DNA from: an uncultured Eubacteriales bacterium
GTDB taxonomy: Bacteria; Bacillota; Clostridia; Lachnospirales; Lachnospiraceae
NCBI GenBank assembly: GCA_951800645.1
Contig: CATOIK010000001.1
Span: forward strand, 1 to 64,000
Length of the DNA: 64,000 nt
Direction of reading: 5' to 3'
The position numbers were made by a program, and so were the translations under genes. Below the pieces are notes generated by a model. It made no database searches, was not told the DNA's origin, and worked only from the letters and a program-made list of their open reading frames with translations. Of the stretch, positions 57,857-64,000 are shown piece after piece (positions within the stretch are counted from its first letter, which is position 1; the number at the start of each line of letters is the position of its first letter).

Positions 57857-58414
57857 ATGGGAACCTGGAAAAGCCGGGGCCTTAGAGGCTCCACCTTAGA
57901 GGATATGATAAACCACAGCAATGAGGTATACCGGGAAAAGCATCTGGCACTGATTCAGAAGATTCCTACTCCAATCACCCCCATCAATATTGATAAAGAC
58001 AGCCGCCACATCACCCTGGCTTACTTTGACCAGAAAAGTACGGTGGATTACATCGGTGCGGTACAGGGGATCCCGGTGTGTTTTGACGCCAAGGAGTGCA
58101 GCGCCAGGACCTATCCGCTGCAGAATGTCCACGCCCATCAAATGGACTTTATGAAAGAATTTGAGCGGCAGGGAGGCATCGCCTTTTTCATTCTCCACTT
58201 TACGGCAGAGGATGAAATCTATTATGTGCCGTTTCGGGAAATGGCGCGGTTCTGGAGACGGATGGAAGATGGAGGCAGAAAAAGCTTTACCTATGAGGAA
58301 ATGGATAGATCTTATCAGATTCGGCCCAGCCGGGATATTCTGGTACATTACCTGGATGCAATCCAACAGGATTTGATTTGGCGGGATGAACAGGAGGAAG
58401 CAAAATGTCAATGA
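57857..58414 (+). CDS. recU: Holliday junction resolvase RecU
   Basis: The 185-residue nuclease resolves recombination intermediates in Firmicutes. Family motifs are the N-terminal RGLRGSTLEDMINHSNEVY, then AYFDQKSTVDYIGAVQGIPVCFDAKEC (catalytic Asp and Glu-type residues around VDYIG and FDAKE), and HAHQMDFMKEFERQGGIAFFILHF. It is a little shorter than Bacillus RecU (about 206). The next gene overlaps its end by 10 bases. Confidence 0.93.
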   Translation: MGTWKSRGLRGSTLEDMINHSNEVYREKHLALIQKIPTPITPINIDKDSRHITLAYFDQKSTVDYIGAVQGIPVCFDAKECSARTYPLQNVHAHQMDFMKEFERQGGIAFFILHFTAEDEIYYVPFREMARFWRRMEDGGRKSFTYEEMDRSYQIRPSRDILVHYLDAIQQDLIWRDEQEEAKCQ

Positions 58415-58737
58415 AAGAACGCTATGGAACCATGATGGACAATGCATTCGGTCAGTATTATGTACTGTTCCGAAAAAAGAACGCTCTGGACAAGGAACAC
58501 GCTGTAACTGTGGCAGAACTGTTTGGGGATGGAAAGCCTTCTGTGGCTGACCGACAGATGCTCCGCAAAATGCTGAGCTTCGGTGTGATAAAGCGGGTAA
58601 ACGGAGATTATTACTGGCTGGATGAAAAGCGGGTGGAAAATCCTGGGGCAGTTTTGAAACAGAGACTGCTGATCATTGGATTAGCTATGGCGCTTGCTCT
58701 GGTTTACTGCGTCCTGATGGGAGATTTTACATTTTAA
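58405..58737 (+). CDS. Small hypothetical membrane-anchored protein
   Basis: The 110-residue protein has a soluble N-terminal 80 residues (VTVAELFGDGKPSVADRQMLRKM, winged-helix-like in pattern) and one C-terminal hydrophobic span (LLIIGLAMALALVYCVLMG). It overlaps the recU stop by 10 bases and has an AGGAGG site within recU. No family is recognised. Confidence 0.72.
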   Translation: MSMKERYGTMMDNAFGQYYVLFRKKNALDKEHAVTVAELFGDGKPSVADRQMLRKMLSFGVIKRVNGDYYWLDEKRVENPGAVLKQRLLIIGLAMALALVYCVLMGDFTF

Positions 58738-58821
58738 AGTCGAATTATAGTAGACGAATCAGGAAAAATATGAAATAATGTATGAGGTTATTTTATAAAA
58801 GAACAGGAGGCAAGTAACATT

Positions 58822-60078
58822 ATGGCAAGCAAACGGATTATCCAGGTGGAGGAAAAGGTTCCTTTTCAACTGCTTCTTCCCCTAAGCATTCAGCACATGT
58901 TTGCGATGTTTGGCGCATCAGTGCTGGTACCGTTCCTTTTTGGCATCAGCCCGGCTATCGTTCTGTTTATGAACGGTATCGGAACCCTTTTATTCATTTT
59001 AGTCACCAAAGGAAAGGCGCCGGCCTATTTAGGCTCCAGCTTTGCCTTTCTGGCGCCGGCCAGCATTGTCATTGCAAACTTCGGATATGAGTACGCCTTA
59101 GGCGGCTTCGTAGCAGTCGGGTTTTGCGGCTGTATTCTGGCCCTTATTGTTTATAAATTCGGCACAGACTGGATTGATGTGGTACTGCCGCCGGCTGCTA
59201 TGGGTCCGGTAGTGGCTTTGATCGGACTAGAGCTTTCCGGCTCTGCAGCCAGCAATGCAGGACTGTTAGACGAGACCATCAACCCGGCCAATGTGATTGT
59301 ATTCCTGGTAACTCTGGGCGTGGCTGTGTTCGGCTCCATTCTGTTCCGGAAATTTTTATCTGTTATCCCGATTCTGATTGCAGTGCTGGCAGGCTACGCC
59401 GCCGCCATCGCCTGCGGCATTATAAGCTTTGAGGAAGTTGCAGCAGCTCCCTGGTTTGCCATTCCCCAGTTTACAGCGCCTAAATTTAATCTGGAAGCGA
59501 TTCTGATCATTCTGCCGGTAATCCTGGTTATTACCTCGGAGCACATCGGCCATCAGGTTGTTACCAGTAAAATTGTAGGGCGGGATTTGTTAAAGGAGCC
59601 GGGACTGCACCGCAGTCTGTTCGGAGATAACTTCTCCACCATGCTGTCCGGCTGCATCGGTTCCGTGCCTACCACCACCTACGGCGAAAATATCGGCGTT
59701 ATGGCCATGACTGGTGTCTACAGCGTACGGGTGATTGCAGGAGCAGCAGTGCTGTCCATCATCTGCTCCTTTGTAGGCAAGCTGTCCATGTTGATCAGCA
59801 CGATTCCTGGCCCGGTGATCGGCGGTATTTCCTTCCTGCTGTACGGCATGATCGGAACCTCCGGCCTGCGGATTCTGGTTGACAACAAGGTAGACTACGG
59901 CAAGTCCAGAAACCAGGCCCTTACCTCTGTAATCTTCGTTACCGGCCTGTCCGGCATTGCCGTAAAGCTTGGAAACATCCAGCTGTCCGGTATGGTGCTG
60001 GCCTGCGTAGTAGGAATGCTGTTAAGCCTGACCTTCTATATCTTAGATATGTTGAAGCTGACAAACGACAGAGACTAA
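58822..60078 (+). CDS. uraA: Uracil permease (NCS2 family)
   Basis: The 418-residue transporter imports uracil with protons. It has about 14 membrane segments and NCS2 motifs: IQHMFAMFGASVLVPFLFG (about 24-42), PAYLGSSFAFLAP, and TSEHIGHQVVTSKIVGRDLLKEPGLHRSLFGDN (recognised by its SEHIGHQ core) with the substrate-binding Glu, then TTTYGENIGVMAMTGVYS. The upstream leader shows no clear PyrR attenuator. A strong promoter for the trpB leader begins right after its stop. Confidence 0.94.
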   Translation: MASKRIIQVEEKVPFQLLLPLSIQHMFAMFGASVLVPFLFGISPAIVLFMNGIGTLLFILVTKGKAPAYLGSSFAFLAPASIVIANFGYEYALGGFVAVGFCGCILALIVYKFGTDWIDVVLPPAAMGPVVALIGLELSGSAASNAGLLDETINPANVIVFLVTLGVAVFGSILFRKFLSVIPILIAVLAGYAAAIACGIISFEEVAAAPWFAIPQFTAPKFNLEAILIILPVILVITSEHIGHQVVTSKIVGRDLLKEPGLHRSLFGDNFSTMLSGCIGSVPTTTYGENIGVMAMTGVYSVRVIAGAAVLSIICSFVGKLSMLISTIPGPVIGGISFLLYGMIGTSGLRILVDNKVDYGKSRNQALTSVIFVTGLSGIAVKLGNIQLSGMVLACVVGMLLSLTFYILDMLKLTNDRD

Positions 60079-60092
60079 AAAACAAAAAGCGG

Positions 60093-60121
60093 TTGACAGA
60101 ACCATAATATTAGGTTATAAT
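60093..60121 (+). promoter_or_regulatory. Consensus promoter of the trpB leader
   Basis: TTGACA (60093-60098), 17-bp spacer, TATAAT (60116-60121): a perfect sigma-A promoter. Confidence 0.92.
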
Positions 60122-60129
60122 ACAGGAAA

Positions 60130-60417
60130 TTTAATACTTGAAACCGTTGAAGCGAAGATAACGGCAATCATGCCTGTACAGAGAACCCGTGATGCTGAGA
60201 GCCGGGTGAGAAACAAGTTGTCAAATGGATCGCTGAGGGCGCAGTCAAATGGGAGCATCCCAGAGTATTCTGCGACGTTGCAGGCAGGCGTTACTTGCCG
60301 GGGATATATTGGTATCCTGCTAAGCGCACAGGTTTATCCTGTGAATCAAGGTGGCACCGCGGATAAGATTTATTCGTCCTTGACAGAAACTATTTATTCT
60401 GTCAAGGGCGTTTTTTT
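60130..60417 (+). promoter_or_regulatory. T-box leader, probably tryptophan-responsive
   Basis: The T-box sequence AAGGTGGCACCGCGG lies at 60348-60362. A terminator follows: CGTCCTTGACAGAA pairs with TTCTGTCAAGGGCG (60375-60410) and is followed by seven T. Upstream is the usual stem I pattern (AGAGAACCC, GCTGAGAGCCGGGT). TGG at 60226-60228, inside GTCAAATGG on the 3' side of stem I, is the best Trp specifier; a second GTCAAATGG has TGG at 60250-60252. Uncharged tRNA-Trp would open the terminator and let trpB be made. Confidence 0.9.
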
Positions 60418-60461
60418 GTTTTCTGAAAATGTACCTGACGCAAAAAGAGGAGGAAAACACA

Positions 60462-61682
60462 ATGAAATTTCATGACATCAACTTTGATACTTATTTTAAA
60501 AACTATCCCGATGCCAACGGCTATTTCGGCAAGTATGGCGGCTCCTATATTCAGCCTGAGCTTCAGACTGCCATGACGGAGATTAAAGACGCTTATCAGA
60601 CCATCTGCAAATCCCGGAAATTCATTAGCGAACTTCGCAGGATCCGCAAGGAGTTTCAGGGCAGGCCGACGCCGATTTCACATCTTGCCCGGCTTTCTGA
60701 TAAGATTGGAACCGGAGTTCAGCTCTATGTGAAGCGGGAAGATTTGAATCATACCGGCGCCCACAAGCTGAATCACTGTATGGGTGAGGTTCTTCTGGCC
60801 AAATACATGGGAAAGAAGAAGGTTATTGCCGAGACCGGTGCAGGACAGCACGGTGTTGCCCTGGCTACTGCAGCCGCATACTTCGGTCTGGAATGTGATA
60901 TTTATATGGGAGCTGTAGATATTAAGAAGCAGGCTCCCAATGTAGCAAGAATGAAAATTCTTGGCGCAAGAGTCATCGAAGTTACAGAAGGTCTGCAGTC
61001 CTTAAAAGAGGCGGTTGATGCGGCATTTGCAGCATATTGCAGCGAGTATAAGGACGCCATCTATTGCATCGGTTCGGTTCTCGGCCCTCATCCGTTCCCG
61101 CTGATGGTCCGTGATTTCCAGAGTGTAATCGGAATTGAAGCGAGAGAGCAGTTCATAGATATGACCGGCGAGCTGCCGGACGCAGTCGTAGCCTGTGTAG
61201 GCGGCGGTTCCAATGCAATGGGTATGTTTGCCGGTTTCCTCAATGACCCGGTTGACATTTACGGAATTGAGCCGCTGGGCCGCGGAAGCAAGCTGGGAGA
61301 CCATGCAGCAAGCCTTACCTACGGGGAAGAAGGCATTATGCACGGCTTCAACAGCATTATGCTGAAGGATGAAAACGGAGACCCTGCTCCTGTTTATTCC
61401 GTAGCAAGCGGTCTGGATTATCCCTCCAGCGGTCCGGAACATGCATTTTTACATGACCTTGGCCGGGTAAAATACGATGTGGTAAACGATGATGAAACCA
61501 TCGACGCTTTCTTTGAGCTTTCCCGCATGGAGGGCATCATCCCTGCCATTGAAAGCGCTCACGCAGTAGCTTACGGTATGAAGCTTGCAAAGACGATGGG
61601 AAAAGGCTCTGTCCTTATCAATCTCTCCGGCAGAGGAGATAAGGATATGGATTATATTATAGAGAAGTATGGAATTCGATAA
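60462..61682 (+). CDS. trpB: Tryptophan synthase beta chain, orphan
   Basis: The 406-residue enzyme joins indole and serine to tryptophan using PLP. Lys102 in [14 protein letters not shown] is the PLP lysine; [15 protein letters not shown] is the phosphate loop and [14 protein letters not shown] the C-terminal signature. [13 protein letters not shown] is also typical of the canonical TrpB1 type. No trpA or other trp gene is next to it, so it stands alone behind the T-box. The start at 60462 has an AGAGGAGG site; the longer frame starts in the terminator region. Confidence 0.96.
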   Translation: MKFHDINFDTYFKNYPDANGYFGKYGGSYIQPELQTAMTEIKDAYQTICKSRKFISELRRIRKEFQGRPTPISHLARLSDKIGTGVQLYVKREDLNHTGAHKLNHCMGEVLLAKYMGKKKVIAETGAGQHGVALATAAAYFGLECDIYMGAVDIKKQAPNVARMKILGARVIEVTEGLQSLKEAVDAAFAAYCSEYKDAIYCIGSVLGPHPFPLMVRDFQSVIGIEAREQFIDMTGELPDAVVACVGGGSNAMGMFAGFLNDPVDIYGIEPLGRGSKLGDHAASLTYGEEGIMHGFNSIMLKDENGDPAPVYSVASGLDYPSSGPEHAFLHDLGRVKYDVVNDDETIDAFFELSRMEGIIPAIESAHAVAYGMKLAKTMGKGSVLINLSGRGDKDMDYIIEKYGIR

Positions 61683-61714
61683 TACAAAAATATTTGAATG
61701 AATACACCTATTTT

Positions 61715-61741
61715 AAAGCTGTCCGCCCAGGGCAGCTTTTT
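61715..61741 (+). terminator. trpB terminator
   Basis: A 10-bp stem AAAGCTGTCC/GGGCAGCTTT (61715-61724 with 61730-61739, one T-G pair) followed by T. Confidence 0.88.
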
Positions 61742-61750
61742 GAATTCAAA

Positions 61751-61788
61751 GCGTTCCGCGCGAGAATATGCCAAGGCATATTCTTTTT
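61751..61788 (+). terminator. Second hairpin terminator, repeat-like
   Basis: GAATATGCC/GGCATATTC (61764-61783) is followed by five T and preceded by GCGTTCCGCGCGAGA, which resembles the 3' part of the dispersed repeat (GCGCTCCGGCGCGAGA). It may be a diverged or truncated copy. Confidence 0.6.
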
Positions 61789-61860
61789 CAATTCCCAGAG
61801 TGGAAGAAGTATGGTAGAATGATAATAAATGGATGAAATCCCTGATTTTTGGAGGAAATT

Positions 61861-62244
61861 ATGAGAATCGAACATATTGCATTGTATGTAAATGATTTAG
61901 AAGCTGCCCGGAAATTCTTTATGAAATATTTGGACGGGAAGTCAAACGATGGATACCATAATCCGCGGACAGATTTTCGTTCCTATTTTCTTTCGTTTGA
62001 TGACGGTTCACGGCTTGAAATCATGAACAAACCGGAAATGCCGGATTTACCGAAGGCGCTTACCCGCACTGGATATGCACATATAGCATTCAGTGTGGGA
62101 AGCAAAGAAAAGGTAGAGGCCCTGACAGAGACATTACAAAATGACGGCTATAAGGTTATCAGTGGGCCAAGGACGACAGGGGATGGTTATTATGAAAGCT
62201 GTATTATTGCGATTGAGGGAAATCAAATTGAAATTACTATATAA
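61861..62244 (+). CDS. Glyoxalase/bleomycin-resistance-fold (VOC) protein
   Basis: The 127-residue protein has the VOC fold: [20 protein letters not shown] at the start, [15 protein letters not shown] in the middle with a possible metal Glu, then [22 protein letters not shown] and a last strand with [17 protein letters not shown]. The His and Glu positions fit a metal site. VOC proteins include lactoylglutathione lyase, fosfomycin and bleomycin resistance proteins; the role here is unknown. The start at 61861 follows TGGAGGAAATT. Confidence 0.9.
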   Translation: MRIEHIALYVNDLEAARKFFMKYLDGKSNDGYHNPRTDFRSYFLSFDDGSRLEIMNKPEMPDLPKALTRTGYAHIAFSVGSKEKVEALTETLQNDGYKVISGPRTTGDGYYESCIIAIEGNQIEITI

Positions 62245-62250
62245 AGTTTG

Positions 62251-62520
62251 CTATTGATGATTTGCCTGATACTGTTCTCCCCATACCCACATGGTGTCGA
62301 GAATGGGTTTCAGGCTGTAACCTGTTTCTGTTAAAGTGTATTCTACCCTTGGCGGAACTTCGGAATTTCGGTATCTTCTCCGGAGTATGCGTGGCTCAGA
62401 CTTTCCGGCAGAGTAGTGTATGAAAACAATAGGACAGTCAAAGAGAGTTGCATGGAAAATCCGATTGTAAAAATCCAGTACGACAGAGCGGATAATCCAA
62501 TATTTGAGGTGTTCTATCAA
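62251..62520 (-). pseudogene. HxlR-type regulator remnant
   Basis: The frame ends with EVPPRVEYTLTETGYSLKPI and LDTMWVWGEQYQ, the unmistakable C-terminal winged-helix segment of HxlR regulators. The upstream residues (LFDCPIVFIHYSAGKSEPRI) do not resemble the expected N-terminal helix-turn-helix, so the DNA-binding half is missing or replaced. It lies convergent with the glyoxalase-fold gene, from which the usual HxlR partner role can be guessed. Confidence 0.65.
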
Positions 62521-62565
62521 CCGCCGTTCCCTAAATTACAGGCAGCGGCGGTTCTTCTTTATCTT

Positions 62566-64000
62566 TTATTCTTTTCCATCCCAGCAATAAGTACACAATT
62601 TTTCTTTCGGCAGACCAATGGCCTCCACCAGATCATCCAGGCGATGATATTTGAGCGAGGTGAAGTTCAGCCGTTTGCGGATTTCCTCCACCATCTCCTG
62701 GTAATTCTGGCTGTCTGGGTTGGCGTAATCGGCCAGAAGTTCATCGGAAACATTTTCCCCTTCCCGGTCACGGATAACCCGGCGGGTAATCAAATCCAGC
62801 TCGGAATTAGAGCGGGAGAAGTTTAAGTATTTGCAGCCGAACATCAGAGGCGGGCAGGCGGGGCGGATGTGAACCTCTGTGGCTCCGCTTTCATAGAGAA
62901 ATTCTGTGGTTTCTCCAAGCTGGGTGCCGCGGACGATGGAATCGTCAATCAGCAGCAGGCTTTTGTCCCGAATCAATGCGTCCACCGGAATCAGCTTCAT
63001 CTTGGCAATCAGGTTACGCTGGTTCTGGCTGGTAGGCATAAAGGACCGGGGCCAGGTAGGCGTGTATTTGATAAAGGGTCTGGCAAAAGGAATGCCGGAC
63101 TTGTTGGCGTATCCGATGGCGTGGGCGATGCCGGAGTCCGGAACACCAGCTACAATATCCGGATGAATGGCGTCGGCGGAAGCTGTATTTCCAGCAGTCT
63201 GTTTGTCTGCCTGGCCTGGACATCCGGCGCAGCCGCCTTTGCAGCCCAAATCCCGGTCAGCCAGAATTTTACCGCAGCGATAGCGCATCTCCTCTACATT
63301 GACGCCCTCATAGCTGGAGGTGGGGTAGCCGTAGTAAACCCACAAAAAGGAACAAATCTTCATTTCCCGGCGGGGAGCGCTTAAGGACTGGACGCCGTTT
63401 GCATTGACTAAAACAATTTCGCCGGGGCCAAGCTCATAGCAGTCCCGGTAGCCTAAATTGATGTAGGCAAAGCTTTCAAAGGAAACGCAGCAGGCGTCGT
63501 CCTTTTTTCCCACAACCACCGGAGTACGGCCGTGACGGTCTCTGGAAGCGTAGATGCCTTCCGGAGTCAGAAGCAGAATGGTCATGGAGCCTTCAATCAT
63601 TTCCTGGGCAAACAAAAGTCCCTCTACCAGACTCTGTTTCTGGTTGATCAACGCAGCCGTCAGCTCCGTGGCGTTGATACGCCCGCCGCTCATCTCCATA
63701 AAGTGGATATGACCATTCTCAAATGCGTGGTTAATCAACTGGGACTCATTGTTTATCTTTCCCACTGTAACGATGGCATAGCTGCCTAAGTGAGACTGAA
63801 TCAAAAGAGGCTGAGGCTCATTGTCGGAAATGGAGCCGATTCCCTGCTTGCCTTTTAATTCCTCTACATCCTTATCAAACTTTGTCCGGAATGGGGTATT
63901 TTCAATGTTGTGAATACTCCGCTGAAAGCCGTCCGGCCCATAAACCGCCATGCCGCCGCGCCGCGTGCCTAAATGAGAGTGATAGTCTGTACCGAAAAAC
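62566..64000 (-). CDS. purF: Amidophosphoribosyltransferase-type protein, 5' end outside window
   Basis: At least 477 residues are present and the frame stays open to the window edge: upstream of the in-frame ATG at 63951 the codons read FFGTDYHSHLGTRRGG, a normal part of PurF, so the start and the N-terminal catalytic Cys lie beyond 64000. The glutaminase part continues through DRHGRTPVVVGKKDD. The PRPP site is visible as LLLIDDSIVRGTQLGET. A cysteine-rich insert (LGCKGGCAGCPGQ) and closing C residues could bind an iron-sulfur cluster, as in B. subtilis-type PurF. Paralogous functions in Clostridia are possible. Confidence 0.88.
   Translation of the reverse strand, partial: FFGTDYHSHLGTRRGGMAVYGPDGFQRSIHNIENTPFRTKFDKDVEELKGKQGIGSISDNEPQPLLIQSHLGSYAIVTVGKINNESQLINHAFENGHIHFMEMSGGRINATELTAALINQKQSLVEGLLFAQEMIEGSMTILLLTPEGIYASRDRHGRTPVVVGKKDDACCVSFESFAYINLGYRDCYELGPGEIVLVNANGVQSLSAPRREMKICSFLWVYYGYPTSSYEGVNVEEMRYRCGKILADRDLGCKGGCAGCPGQADKQTAGNTASADAIHPDIVAGVPDSGIAHAIGYANKSGIPFARPFIKYTPTWPRSFMPTSQNQRNLIAKMKLIPVDALIRDKSLLLIDDSIVRGTQLGETTEFLYESGATEVHIRPACPPLMFGCKYLNFSRSNSELDLITRRVIRDREGENVSDELLADYANPDSQNYQEMVEEIRKRLNFTSLKYHRLDDLVEAIGLPKEKLCTYCWDGKE

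Noticed and set aside
58738-58821. PyrR attenuator before uraA
   Set aside because: The 84-base gap has no terminator pair and no PyrR-binding-loop consensus that I can see.
62251-62520. Intact HxlR regulator of the glyoxalase-fold gene
   Set aside because: Only the C-terminal part matches HxlR; the helix-turn-helix half is missing from the frame.
1-64000. CRISPR array, prophage, insertion sequence or integrase
   Set aside because: No regularly spaced direct repeats, no cas, phage structural or transposase genes were seen. The 125-base repeat is the only element with mobile-like behaviour.

Overview
The window is a piece of chromosome from a spore-forming Gram-positive anaerobe, most likely a gut Lachnospiraceae (Clostridia). 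The signs are consensus sigma-A promoters and strong AGGAGG ribosome binding sites, an alpha/beta small acid-soluble spore protein, YlbJ and RecU, a YlxM-Ffh-RpsP-KhpA-RimM-TrmD block, a T-box leader, a cobalamin riboswitch and a YesM/YesN-type two-component system. No species is assigned.

Layout. 1-4040: housekeeping block ylxM-ffh-rpsP-khpA-rimM-trmD, preceded by a multi-hairpin dispersed repeat and a promoter with a palindrome over its -35 box. 4100-5600: two acetyltransferases and a small Cys-rich protein. 5660-10920: an accessory RNA-maintenance locus with two WYL proteins, a long non-coding RNA carrying a tRNA-like module, the RNA ligase RtcB, and a Ro60-like TROVE/DUF2828-vWA protein. 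I read this as a Ro60/Y-RNA/RtcB system. 11000-13220: small accessory genes, one broken. 13290-14205: a ferredoxin-like DUF2148 protein and a terminated, highly structured intergenic segment. 14206-21210: type II topoisomerase pair, asd, galM and a SASP gene.

21228-42229 is a polysaccharide utilisation locus. A divergent regulator arm encodes a heparinase II/III-like protein, an AraC-type response regulator and a YesM-type kinase. The other arm encodes a sugar-binding lipoprotein, two ABC permeases, a GH88 unsaturated glucuronyl hydrolase, a second heparinase II/III-like lyase, a 2273-residue secreted multidomain GH59-type enzyme, and a GH2 beta-glucuronidase. Together they point to lyase-based degradation of a glucuronate-containing polymer, perhaps a glycosaminoglycan. 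The transporter ATPase and the later steps of unsaturated uronate metabolism are not in the window.

42448-45037: rsmD, coaD, a coiled-coil protein and convergent ylbJ. 45134-50943: a cobalamin riboswitch with a clear antiterminator/terminator pair, then a second copy of the dispersed repeat with its own terminator, then a lipoprotein form of cobaltochelatase CbiK and a complete metal-chelate ABC importer. 50948-58737: RNA modification enzymes, a HAD phosphatase, a YgiQ radical SAM protein, an SDR, RecU and small membrane proteins. 58822-64000: uracil permease, an orphan trpB behind a tryptophan T-box, a glyoxalase-fold protein, an HxlR remnant, and purF running off the right edge.

The most interesting items are the Ro60-like/Y-RNA/RtcB locus, the surface-type CbiK under B12 control with a repeat in its leader, the repeat family itself, the structured RNA before the topoisomerase genes, and the giant GH59 enzyme. 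All functions are inferred by reading the sequence; no database search was run.
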